Positions 1 to 10,100 of a stretch of DNA of 64,000 nt are shown piece by piece. A program made the position numbers and the translations under genes. Origin of the DNA: Globisporangium splendens (taxonomy: Eukaryota; Oomycota; Peronosporomycetes; Pythiales; Pythiaceae); the NCBI GenBank assembly GCA_006386115.1, contig VFIW01000071.1:62001-126000 (forward strand), written 5' to 3'. Numbering within the stretch: the stretch's first letter is position 1; the number at the start of each line of letters is the position of its first letter. The notes beneath the pieces are model-generated. The model was given only the letters and a program-made list of their open reading frames with translations. It made no database searches and was not told where the DNA came from.

Positions 1-200
1 CTCATTCATGTTCGCACAATGCGTGTTCGCTTTTGGTTACAAAAAACACGAGTTCTTAATACAATTTACCTTTTCTACATCAAATCTAACTTTTTCTAAA
101 GTTATACAATTTCAGTTCAATTTTTTTATGTGTTTTAAACACAGACAACTCTAAACTGCCTCACATTGCCCACCTGCTTGGCTACGCTGGGCATTAAAAC
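1..200. other. AT-rich non-coding flank
   Basis: AT-rich sequence with no open frame of useful length and no recognisable motif. It ends at the left target-site duplication of the SINE. Nothing else is seen here. Confidence 0.5.
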
Positions 201-216
201 ATTGTACCTTCATGTT
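201..216 (+). repeat. Left target-site duplication of SINE
   Basis: The 16-bp string attgtaccttcatgtt occurs here and again, identical, at 463-478. The sequences outside the two copies differ, so this is a true short direct repeat bracketing the 217-462 element, as expected for a retroposed sequence. The T run that follows makes the exact right boundary ambiguous by a few bases. Confidence 0.8.
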
Positions 217-462
217 TTTTTTAATAAATTTATTGAGGTATATTTAGGTTCATCGTCGTGACCTACAATATCCATGTTGGGAGGTCGGAATTACAGGGCT
301 GGGTCTTATTGCCCCCCCCCATGTGGTCCTACCTCTACCACTGATTGGACCCGATGAACTTCGATTTTCCGCACGTTGAAAATCCCGCTCCGAACGGGAC
401 TCGAACCCGCAATCAACAGGGTAGAGATCAGAAGCTTACCCCACTAGAACCGCGCCACCGGT
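217..462 (-). mobile_element. tRNA-derived SINE, minus orientation
   Basis: Read on the minus strand from 462 downwards, the element starts with a tRNA-like head: an A-box-like stretch (TGGCGCGGTTCTAGTGGGG, about 440-458) and a perfect internal B box (GGTTCGAGTCC, about 397-407). A body of about 170 bp follows, ending in an A-rich tail (the T run and AT-rich sequence at 213-235 on the plus strand). A 16-bp direct repeat flanks it. Head, body, A tail and target duplication are the full anatomy of a tRNA-related SINE, a class known from Phytophthora. The head does not fold into a clean cloverleaf: the acceptor arms do not pair and no sensible anticodon loop is seen. It is therefore not a working tRNA gene. 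The identical duplications suggest a fairly recent insertion. Confidence 0.75.
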
Positions 463-478
463 ATTGTACCTTCATGTT
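463..478 (+). repeat. Right target-site duplication of SINE
   Basis: Exact copy of the 16-bp sequence at 201-216, directly abutting the tRNA-like 5' end of the SINE. Confidence 0.8.
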
Positions 479-942
479 ACTTAAAACATTCCAAATCAAC
501 ACAAGTTTTAACTGTTCATCTCAGAGGTCGTCTTTACCATGCAAATTTGCAGTCAGTGCATGCCACGAGGGTGAACCCTCCATGATCGAAACCTCTTGAT
601 TAAAGATATTTGGGTCGTCTGTTGTTCGTGACAAGCACTCGAACATAGATATAATCTTACAAAAATTTCGGGTTCACAACAAATCAATCTAATAAAACGG
701 GTATATTACGTGAAATGTTACCGATCCCCACCTTTGGCAGAAATATTTCGATTTGCCCCACCTTTGTCACATATGCCCTCCTTTCGCTCATGTTTCACTG
801 AGTGCCCCTCCTTTGCCATTTCCTGACCTCACAACCTGCAAACAGCAGATGGTTCACGCACACAGCCTGACAACATTGTGCCAACGCACACGCCCGCTTC
901 CTTTTTGTATGCTTCGTTGGTTGCAGCAAGACGGACATTTTA

Positions 943-1007
943 GCGTTCGTACGGCGATGCACACTGGCGTACGCTGGGACAGTTGGCGTTCGTACGGCCA
1001 TGCACAC
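943..1007 (+). repeat. Two-copy 22-bp direct repeat, 43-bp period
   Basis: The 22-mer starting gcgttcgtacggc at 943-964 recurs at 986-1007 with one mismatch (gcgatgcacac versus gccatgcacac). It lies in the non-coding region 0.9 kb upstream of the P-type ATPase. No function can be assigned. Confidence 0.65.
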
Positions 1008-1356
1008 GGACTGACCGAGAACGCAAATGCGCTCCTCTCCACTCCTTTCCCAATCACTCGATCATCAACCACGGACGAACTATTCCCACATGTACACCAC
1101 AGCTCGAAGGCTCGTCCGGATCGGCGCCACAACTCGTGCTGTTGCCTGATTAAAGATTACTTCATACAAATCACCATCAGTACAAATATACTCGTCCGTT
1201 TTCGTTCGCAGTCTTTCAGTCGCGAAAATGACTCTCTCCAGCATGCTGCTTCTCCATTTCGCAAACGTCATTCGAGAACCATCCATAATCCAGCTCGCCA
1301 TCCCTCACACCACAGATAAATGTCTCGCGCCGCTGGCTGCGTCTGTTGACTCCCAT

Positions 1357-1661
1357 GTGGGTGGTTTTTCCATCCTCCAGACTCCATGGAAATAGCTTCA
1401 TTTGCTGCATCACACGGACTGGGTCATCCCTCCTCGCGCAGGTACCGTGTGGGCTCAACGACTTCTCGCCCATCCTGAATCTCACCACCGATCCACCAAA
1501 CCAAAAGTGGGTGGTTTTCCATCCTCGTCGCCAACGTTCGTCGCCAGCACCAGCACCTCCATTTCACAAGCGGTCACTCAGTGTCATCCCTCCCTTGACC
1601 CGCCACGCTCTGTCTATGCACATATCGCTCCACCAACCAGAAGTGGGTGGTTTTTCCATCC
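1357..1661 (+). repeat. Three spaced copies of a 19-bp promoter-region motif
   Basis: The motif gtgggtggtttttccatcc occurs at 1357-1375 and 1643-1661, and with one T fewer at 1507-1524. Flanking sequence is partly shared too: a 'ccaccaa(c)cagaagtgggtgg'-like context before copies 2 and 3. The unit is therefore a degraded direct repeat of roughly 140 bp. All copies lie within 550 bp upstream of the ATPase start codon, so they could be regulatory or simply a decayed tandem duplication. Confidence 0.6.
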
Positions 1662-1901
1662 CGACGCTGCACCTCACTCTGATAAAAATCCTAGTTCAAC
1701 AGAGACTGTGGCTGCCCACGTCATTCCGCCTTCGCCTCCGACCAAGCTTTCCCATGCACGGACGTCGAACCTTGGCAGGATGATAAACGGGAACGTGTCC
1801 GGTCCATACAAACTGCTCTCTCCTCGCCTGTCTTCAGAGCGAGCTCTCGTGTCTGCTCTGTTGCAAGTGCTGCCGGACCCCATGTCATTTCAAGATTCGC
1901 C

Positions 1902-4900
1902 ATGCCTGCAGCACAATCTCCGAAAAGCAGACTCGCCATTAGCGAGGCGAGTCCGCGCAAGACCGACTTCGTTGCTCTGCCTCCGAGTCCAGCCTCGGCA
2001 AAGCAGACGACAGTCGCTGTCCCCATCGCTGATGAAGACAAGAATCGATACTGGCAAGCGTACTGTGAGGTCCACACCCTCGCGCGTCAACTCCAAGACT
2101 CAGGCATTGTGTCCCATGACCCAGCACTCAGCCAAGGAGTCTCGTCTGCACGAATCCCCATGATTCGACAAGAGTGCGGATTCAATCGCTTATCTCCACC
2201 AGAGCGAACACCCGACTACATCTTGTTCTTGAGGCAATTCCTCGACTGGTTCATGATCTTGCTCAACCTTGCGGGGCTTCTCAGTCTCATCGCTTACCTT
2301 CTCGATACGTCCGTGTCTCTCAACCTCTACTTGGCCATCGTGTTGTTCTTGATCGTCATCTTTACGTGCGTCATGACGTTCCTACAGGAGCGATCAACCA
2401 GCAAAGTCATGGACTCGTTCAACAACATGCTCCCTCAGCAATGCACCGTCGTGCGCGACGGAGCGAGTCAACTCATCCCTGCCGAAGACCTTCTGGTTGG
2501 CGACCTCGTCTGGGTACGCAATGGCGACAAAGTGCCGGCCGATATTCGAATTCTGCAATGCAACAATCTTAAAGTGGAGAACTCGTCGTTGACCGGAGAG
2601 TCCGAGTTGATCCCGTTGACGACCAAGATGCAAGACACCTCCGTGCCAGCATTGGAGTGCAAGAACGTGGCGTTCAATGGATCGCTATGCTACGATGGCT
2701 CGGCGCTTGGTGTCGTGTTGAGTATCGGAGACAAGACTGTGATCGGGCGTATTGCCAAGCTGGCGAGCTCGACAGCACAGCGAGAAACCAACATGCAGCG
2801 TGAAGTCAAGAGCTTCGTTCAGTTCATCAGTATCCTTGCTGTCACAATGGCGTCCGTCTTGTTCACTATCGGCATGATCCGCATGAAGGGCGACGACGCC
2901 TTGAACACCTTTGTGAACGGCTTCCTGGTCATCATTGTCGCCAACGTGCCTCAAGGACTTCCAGCTACAGTTACGTCGCTGTTGACCATTACCGCCAAGC
3001 GCATGGCCAGACACAACATCTTCGTCAAACGATTGGATTGCGTGGAGACCATGGGCTCGCTCACGCTCATCGCCACGGACAAGACAGGGACGCTCACAAA
3101 GAATGTCATGACGGTGACTGACACGTGGTACGGCGGAGCTTTCCACCACCAGCCAACGGTCGATAACCTTATCATTGAAGACGACGAGAACCTTGATTAC
3201 TTGGCGAGTGATGCTCCAAAGGCGGTGCTCTTTCGCGGGGCTACCTTGTGCAACCGAGCTGTTCCAGAGCTCACCGACCCGATCAATGGCGCTGAAGCCT
3301 CGCGAGTGCTTCGTACGTCGGTGTCTCGCTCGTCTAACCGTCTGTCGTACTTGAACACTCCTCGACAATCCCATGCTGGTGCATCTTATCGCGTGCGACG
3401 TGATTTTGTTCTCAAGCGCAAATACACTGGCAATCCTTCGGACATTGCGATGCTGAGATTTGCGGATCTTCTCTTCTCCGCCGAGACGACTCGTGAATAT
3501 TATCCGCTGCTCTTTGAAATCCCGTTCAACTCGACTAACAAGTGGCAGCTTGTCATTGTGCCATCTCCGGGTGCAAGTGTTACCCGTCACTCGATGGATG
3601 TGCTCATCAAAGGAGCGCCTGAGGTGATCATCAAGCGCTGCAACACGTACATGGGGATGAACGGTGAAGAGCATGAGATCGACCAAGCCTTCCACGATGA
3701 ATTCTCAAACGCGTACGAGCTGTTCGGCAGCAATGGAAGACGTGTGATTGCACTTGCTACTCGACGTTTCACTCCGCCGAGCGCGGATGTCATTTTCTCT
3801 GCGGAGGAAGGCAACTTCCCAACGGAAGACTTGTGCTTCGTTGGCATGATCGCCATTATGGATCCTCCTCGCGACGACGTTCCAGAAGCAATCCAGAAAT
3901 GCAAAGATGCCGGTGTCAAGGTGTTCATGGTCACTGGCGATCACCCTCTCACCGCTCAGGCAATCGCTCGTGAGATTGGGTTGCTGGACGAGAACGACAA
4001 TGTACTGAACCTGCTTACGCCTCCGAGTGGGCACCTCCCAAAGACGGACTGGTCGGTGCACGACGCCGCAGTTGTGCACGGCGGTGTCATTGACTACCTC
4101 ACGCCGGATCAGTTCAACGCGGTGCTGTCGATGAAGCAGGTCGTGTTCGCACGAGTGACCCCGCAGCACAAACTTGAGATTGTGCGTGCGAGTCAGGAGC
4201 TGGGCGAGTGTGTCGGCGTGACGGGCGACGGTGTGAACGATGCGCCAGCACTGAAGCAGGCGGATGTTGGTGTCGCCATGGGCAAGAACGGAAGTGACGT
4301 CGCTCGCGAAGCCGCGGACATCATCCTCATGGACGACAACTTCTCGTCCATCGTGCGTGGGATCGAGCAAGGGCGTACGATCTACGATAACCTGAAGAAA
4401 ACCATCGGATACACGCTGACGCACTTGTGGCCTGAAGTCGCTCCGGTTGCGCTAAACTTGTCGTTCGGAATGCCTTCCGCCTTGACGTCCCTGCAAATTT
4501 TGAGTGTCGATCTGGCCACCGAACTTGGTCCAGCCATCTCGCTGGCGTACGAGGGTCCTGAGAATGACATCATGAGTCGCCCGCCACGTGACATGAAGAA
4601 GGACAAGCTCATGTCCTCTCCACTGCTTCTGTACTCGTACATGATTGCTGGGATGATCAATGTCTGCGGTTGCTTCCTCGCGTATGCTTCTGTGTTCTGG
4701 CGCAACGGGATCTCGTTGAGCGACATCTACTTGTCAGCTGACATCTACTGGCAAGATGATGCTCCCGACTTCTGCACCGCGGATGGCACGAAGTGCTTCA
4801 CAGAAACACAGCAGGACGACATCCTTGCGGAAGCGTGTGGATCGTGGTACATCGCGCTCGTGATATGCCAGTTTTTCCACGTCTGGATGTGCAAGACCCG

Positions 4901-5156
4901 CCGCGTGTCGATCTTCGAGCATGGACTGTTCAACAACGCCGTGATGATCTACGGGACTCTGCTATCGGTGTCGATCGCCGTGATCTTAACCTACGTGCCC
5001 AGTATCCAAGATGTGATGGGGTCTGCCTCGGCGGACTACGTGCCATGGCTCACTGCGCTTGGCACGGGAACCATTACGTGGGTATACCGCGAGGGCACAA
5101 AAACAATTGCTCGTCGCGACGAGAGCAGCTTCGTGGCCCGTCACTTGACATGGTGA
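1902..5156 (+). CDS. P-type ATPase, type IIC (Na+/K+-ATPase alpha-like)
   Basis: Single-exon gene for a 1,084-residue membrane pump, close to the usual length of Na,K/H,K-ATPase alpha chains. Visible motifs: LTGES at about 230-234 (actuator domain), phosphorylation site DKTGTLT with Asp393, VMVTGDH-type nucleotide-domain motif, and GDGVNDAPALKQADVG hinge. Hydrophobic helices lie near residues 105-160, 300-360, 830-890 and 900-1060. The segment YTLT-x3-PE with SVDLATELGPAISLAYE matches M5-M6 of the IIC group better than SERCA. Glu845 and Asp870 match known ion ligands, and the second M6 acid is Glu874 instead of Asp. The M4 motif reads VPQGLP, so the usual gating Glu (PEGL) is Gln351. Expected to exchange cations across the plasma membrane at the cost of ATP; the ion cannot be told. 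The first Met is used as start; no intron is evident. Confidence 0.9.
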   Translation: MPAAQSPKSRLAISEASPRKTDFVALPPSPASAKQTTVAVPIADEDKNRYWQAYCEVHTLARQLQDSGIVSHDPALSQGVSSARIPMIRQECGFNRLSPPERTPDYILFLRQFLDWFMILLNLAGLLSLIAYLLDTSVSLNLYLAIVLFLIVIFTCVMTFLQERSTSKVMDSFNNMLPQQCTVVRDGASQLIPAEDLLVGDLVWVRNGDKVPADIRILQCNNLKVENSSLTGESELIPLTTKMQDTSVPALECKNVAFNGSLCYDGSALGVVLSIGDKTVIGRIAKLASSTAQRETNMQREVKSFVQFISILAVTMASVLFTIGMIRMKGDDALNTFVNGFLVIIVANVPQGLPATVTSLLTITAKRMARHNIFVKRLDCVETMGSLTLIATDKTGTLTKNVMTVTDTWYGGAFHHQPTVDNLIIEDDENLDYLASDAPKAVLFRGATLCNRAVPELTDPINGAEASRVLRTSVSRSSNRLSYLNTPRQSHAGASYRVRRDFVLKRKYTGNPSDIAMLRFADLLFSAETTREYYPLLFEIPFNSTNKWQLVIVPSPGASVTRHSMDVLIKGAPEVIIKRCNTYMGMNGEEHEIDQAFHDEFSNAYELFGSNGRRVIALATRRFTPPSADVIFSAEEGNFPTEDLCFVGMIAIMDPPRDDVPEAIQKCKDAGVKVFMVTGDHPLTAQAIAREIGLLDENDNVLNLLTPPSGHLPKTDWSVHDAAVVHGGVIDYLTPDQFNAVLSMKQVVFARVTPQHKLEIVRASQELGECVGVTGDGVNDAPALKQADVGVAMGKNGSDVAREAADIILMDDNFSSIVRGIEQGRTIYDNLKKTIGYTLTHLWPEVAPVALNLSFGMPSALTSLQILSVDLATELGPAISLAYEGPENDIMSRPPRDMKKDKLMSSPLLLYSYMIAGMINVCGCFLAYASVFWRNGISLSDIYLSADIYWQDDAPDFCTADGTKCFTETQQDDILAEACGSWYIALVICQFFHVWMCKTRRVSIFEHGLFNNAVMIYGTLLSVSIAVILTYVPSIQDVMGSASADYVPWLTALGTGTITWVYREGTKTIARRDESSFVARHLTW

Positions 5157-5420
5157 GTCTCTCCCATTCCCCCCTTTTTTTTCGGTGAGTTTTTCTATTT
5201 GGTTCTTGCATCACAAATTTGAATTGTATTTACGGACTCGGTCTCAAAACTAGGATCTCACCTCTCACAGCCAAATTAGGCACTTTTGATTTTCCAAAAG
5301 TCACTTCCCTCATTGTGCATCTGAAATGCGACGACTTTTTATGCGCAACATGTTCAACAAAGACGAAATATAAACTTGCCTTGTTTTATCTGAAGCCATG
5401 AACCACCACTTTGTTGTTCC

Positions 5421-6589
5421 TTAAGGAAAGAGTGTGCGCATCGTGTCAGAATAGCTCACACAGAGAGCACACGCCTTGTTGCCTCCCCCAAGCATAAAGT
5501 GAGCGCAATCGAGACAAGCCCATCCAAGGCAGCATCCGAGAACAGAACGAACCGTCCTGATCCGCACTTCGTCAATGAAGAAAAAAATACCTGCAAGACG
5601 ATTATTTTTCAACATGCCCTTGCCTTTTTCCTCACACTGTTTCCATTCATATTTTAATCCCAGCTCTCAGTGTCTGGGTGATTCCGGGTGGTAATGTCGA
5701 TGATGACGGAGAGAAAAGGATGCAGTCATACTCGACCCAATGCGCGTTGTGTTGGGTATTTCTGATCGCAGCTTGGACACAAAAATAACGCGTCCGAAGA
5801 GGATGGGGCTTTACAGCCACTGCAGCAGAGCGCACAATGCAAGCTCCAAAAATCTCCGCTATGAGAAGACCCGTCGCTCTCGAAAGCGTCCATGTGAAGA
5901 ACATCACTCGAACTCGACGGACTGCTCTTGTCACTCTGTTTCGATGCTTCTGACTGACCATCCGCCGACTGAGTCGTCACTTTCAGTTTCTTCGGGTCCC
6001 GCAGACGCGATTCGGACTGGTTCATAGAATATTCGTTACTGTTCCTCCGTCTCGCCTCTTCCTCGGTTTTAGTCGTACTCTTCGGAGAAGCCAGTGGCAT
6101 CACTGCTTTGTAGTCTTCGTGATGCTGGCCAGCATGCAGCTTAAGCGAGTTCTTCGGCGGTCGGCCGCGACCACGATAGACTACTGCTCCGTCGCCTGAC
6201 GTCATACTGCCTCCGTCATTCGCGTTTGTGTTGCTCCGTGAAGAGCTTTTCGCATTTCCACCTGCACCCAAAAAAATCATCAGCATTGCACTGCAAAATA
6301 CATCGGAGCGACCATTTGTGAAGCAAGCAAACGTACGTGATAGTTGCCGCATTCCTTTCACAAGACTCTGCGTCTGCTCTTCCTCGCCGGAGCTGTCACT
6401 GTAGTGCAACGAGTCGCTTTCTGATGCCTCCTGCGCAGTTTTCCTCAGCAAGAACGCAAGCTGCTGTCGCTCGGTCATCATACTCGGGTTCATCGGCATC
6501 CGCTCGTCGTCCGATCCGTGCCCGCTGCCGTACTCATCCGCGTTGTGGTGATGGTTGTATGTCGTGCGCTGGCGCTTGGAGCGTAACAT
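5421..6589 (-). CDS. AT-hook / Cys-rich protein, three exons
   Basis: Unrecognised, probably nuclear protein. Proposed exons are 6589-6337, 6261-5815 and 5590-5421, giving 289 residues. Intron 1 (75 nt, GTACGT...GTGCAG) keeps frame whether spliced or not. Intron 2 (224 nt, GTAAAG...TTGCAG) joins two Cys-rich segments. Low-complexity Ser/Asn/His-rich N terminus, then an AT-hook core RGRGRPPK in the middle, pointing to DNA minor-groove binding. The spliced C terminus has CALCCSGC followed by GCCLGWACLDC and ACALC, a spacing that suggests a zinc-binding module. If intron 2 is retained, the protein instead ends at 5726 after LFLCPSC. It is divergent from the HDAC gene, with about 580 bp between start codons. 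The splice model is inferred; the AT-hook is seen directly. Confidence 0.5.
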
Positions 6590-7170
6590 GGCGTCAACTA
6601 CGCTGCGGGTGCTCGCTCACTCACTCGCTCGATGGGCTTGCTAGGCTGAGCAGCCGCTGCTTTCGCTCGAGTGCTTTTCGCTGCGTAACTCGACCGTAAC
6701 ACCACCGATCTCAAGCATAACCCACGCACCCCTTCGCTGCCACCTATAAACCTTTCTTTCGAGGTTTTCCGTCACCCAAAGCCAAGGTTTTGATCGCTTC
6801 TAACATCTCAGTTACAGTATATGCAGTCACGTCTTTGAGAAGTGAGAGCATCCCTACCCTTTGTAAGGTGCTACCAAGTGTGGGAAATCGAATTGAAGAG
6901 GGGCGGGGGAAAAGGGGGTAGGAGGGCGGGACGCAAAGCGCGCAAAAAGCCTCACAGGCTCCAACAAACTCAGCAGAAGGAGGTAGGGAGAAGCGTGCAT
7001 GTGTGCGGCGTGTGTTGGTGAGGTTTGTACGATAGCTCACGATCGGCTGTCTATCGGTTGTGCGTGCTTGTGCTGGTCAGTAGCTTCTCTTCTGTTTGTT
7101 TGCGTGGCAGCGACAGTCAGAGTGTGCGCGCTGATCAAGGCGAACGAACTTTCAGGCTGGCGTGCAAGCA
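6590..7170. promoter_or_regulatory. Divergent promoter region
   Basis: About 580 bp between two divergent start codons (6589 minus, 7171 plus). The open frames inside are short, overlapping and low in complexity, so I read the stretch as shared upstream sequence. I see no TATA box or repeated operator that stands out. Confidence 0.4.
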
Positions 7171-10100
7171 ATGTGGGCCGGTGACAAAGCGAAGAAGGAC
7201 AACGGGAAGGGACCTGCTGTACGTGATGTGTATTCTGTAAACGACGCCAGTGTGTGGTGCTGATAACTGACGAGGGTGTCTGCTGTTCACTCTGACATCA
7301 CAGAAAGCGAGTTCTGGACCGCATACCCAGAGCAATGGCTGCGTCGTGTGTGGCTTCGACCATAATGGAGACAGCATCTTGCTGTGCGATGGCTGCGATG
7401 GAGAGTACCATACGTACTGTCTCATCCCGCCACTGACGGAGATCCCAGCAGGTGACTTTTACTGCAAGAAATGCACCGATGCAAATGCAGCGCTTCGGAG
7501 ACCAGCTGTGGCAGCAGATACGGCGGCTCCCAAGACCTCGTCTTCTGCGTCGAACTCTTCGAACCTTGAGGGCATCCCGACTGAAGAAATCAAAGACTCG
7601 AAATATAGAGGTGTGTCCAAGATCACGATAAAGGGAATCAAAAAGCCGTTTGTGGCGAAGCTCTGGCAAGGATCGAAATACTTGCACCTCGGAGTCTTCG
7701 GTAGTGAAATTGAAGCTGCTCATGCGTATGACAAAGCCGCGATTCAGTATTACGGCAAGAACGCGCAACTCAATTTCCCACATCTACACGACAGCTTCAT
7801 CAAACCGGATGCTAGTGCAGCCCCCCGTCCAGCTGCATCAACTGGAGCGTCTGCATTACCCGCTGCTACAAAACCTGTTGCTCCGGCCACGACCATCGAC
7901 TTGACTTCTGATACTCCTGGGAGGGGTCGCGGTCGCGGTCGTGGACGTGGTCGAGGCCGAGGTGGACGTGGTAAGCGCGCTCAAGACGCACAGGGAGATG
8001 ATTTGGCAGCAGCAGGTGACGTGGCTGCTCAAAAGCGTCGCAAGTTGCTCCAGGACGAAGTGATCAACAGCAGTGGTACTGTCAAGGCGACTTCTGCAGC
8101 CGCAGTCAGCGACGCGGCTGGAAAGTTGAAGGCAATTGCTCCTTCGTCGACAGAATCCGTGCCGTCGAAGAAATACCTGGGTGTTCAAACACACCGAGTC
8201 TATGCTCATGCTCAAATCCACGTGAATGGAAAAGTTGTCAATTTGGGGACGTTTCCAAGTGCAAAGGATGCAGCAATGGCGTATGACAAAGCTGCGCTCC
8301 AGTACTTTGGGGGTGAAATTGGTTCAAAGGACGCTCGCCATGAGCAGATTGTACTCAACTTTCCGGAGCATCGAGCCGAGCTTTTGAAGCAATTGATCGA
8401 ACAAGAGATGCATCAAAAAGCGCGCCAGGCTGGCACTCAATCGAAGCAAGCAGGTGCATCGCAGTCGACTTCCGGTAAAAGCGCTGCGATTAATCAAGCG
8501 AGTCGAACTGTCCAGCACGCAAAGTATAACCTGTCGATCAAGAAACTCGAGTCTTGGGTGTCCAAAATTCAGCGATCCGCCAAATTGATTGAAGCCTCGC
8601 AGCGCGTTCAGTGGGGGTCGTTGTTGCCTATCAAGCAAGAGCTGGAACAGATGGAAGAAGCGACTTCACCCTTGCTGGTAAAGGACGGGCTATTTGGCAC
8701 TGGACCTTCCATTAAAAAGGCGTTCACAAAAAAAGACCAAAAGATGCGCGAAAGCACGTCTCAAATTCAAGAGGCGGTGGCGCTGCTGATTGAGGAGCTC
8801 AAAATTTATGCCGCGAATTCCCCAATTGACCCGTCATTTCAGCCTCCTCCTCGCTGCGCTGCGATTTTGGATTTGCTGTCAACATCCCGGCACCTGAAAC
8901 TGATCAGCTCCATTAACGAGCTGGCTCATTTTAATGTGATGGCCGAAGGAAAGGATGGGAGTGCCGCTATTTCTGACGGTGCGTTTGAAACCAAACTACA
9001 AGCAGTCGTTGATTTTCGGGCTCGACTACAGATGTCCAGTAACAACGAAAAGCAAAAGCTCCTCAATTTCATGCGTGACTTGGATGCTGCATCTATTGCG
9101 AGCTCAAGTACATCATCTGCGAGTGACAATGGGTCGTCTACCGAACTGGAAGCTGCGAAGATTCTACGTGAATCGAAATACGTCAAGCGAAGAGTGGTCA
9201 AGACTAAAGCTAAAGCGCCCGTTGTTATTGCGGATAGTAAGGAAAAACAAGCCGATGAGACAAAGCCAGCAAATGCTGAAGTTTCCTCGACCTCACAAGA
9301 CGATGCACCACTTGCCGAGAAGCAATCTGATGAGAATGCTGTGGGTGTGTTAGCAACACCTTCAACAATCGAATTGGACATAAAAATCGAGGTTGTTGCT
9401 GCTGAAACAGAGAGTACCCCGGGCGAGGCAGAAACGAAAGTAGAGGAACCTGCTCCTACAACCGCTCCATCCAGTGAAGAAATCGTATCTGCGGGAGGCG
9501 ATACAGCGCATTCATCTATCATGACGGAACCTGGTCTCGAAGAACAAAAGCAAGAAAACGACTCCAGCGAGAAAGTAACTGAAGAATGTCCACAGGAAAT
9601 GATTGAGGTGAAAGAAGAGGTGTCTTCGTCTTCAACCAACGAGCCGGCTGAGGAGGCTAATGCTGCGTTAAGCAAGGAAGGTGAAGAAGCTACCGGCGAG
9701 GTTGTAGAGCCAACCAAGGCAGTTGAAGAGCCAGTAAAAGAAGAGCCAACCAAGGAAGTTGAAGAGCCAACCAAGGCAATTGATGAGTCAACCGAGGAAA
9801 CTGAGGAACTAACCAAGGTAGTTGATGAGCCAACCGAGGAAGTTGAAGAACTAACCAAGGTAGTTGATGAGTCAACCGAGGAAGTTGAAGAACAAACCAA
9901 GGTAGTTGAAGAGTCAACCAAGGAAACTGAGGAGCTAACCAAGGCAGTTGATGAGCCAGCGAAAGAAGAGCAAGCCAAGGTAGTTGAAGAGTCAACTATG
10001 GATATTGAAGAACAAACCAAGGAAACTGAAGAGCCGACCAAAGAACCCGAAGAATCAGGTGTGGGAAATGGTGGGGCAACGCGCGGAGTTGAAGAACCTC

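Noticed and set aside
384..462. Functional tRNA gene on the minus strand
   Set aside because: The B box is perfect, but acceptor arms do not pair, no valid anticodon loop forms, and the sequence is embedded in an element with A tail and target duplication. Called SINE head instead.
2685..4424. Long minus-strand open frames opposite the P-type ATPase
   Set aside because: They are antisense to conserved ATPase motifs and show no domain of their own.
6744..7040. 98-codon minus-strand frame between the AT-hook and HDAC genes
   Set aside because: Low-complexity first half, no family motif, and it occupies the divergent promoter region. A short helical end is not enough evidence.
8926..10041. 371-codon Ser/Val-rich minus-strand frame
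   Set aside because: It is the mirror image of the acidic 42-bp repeats in the HDAC gene; repeat structure keeps it open.
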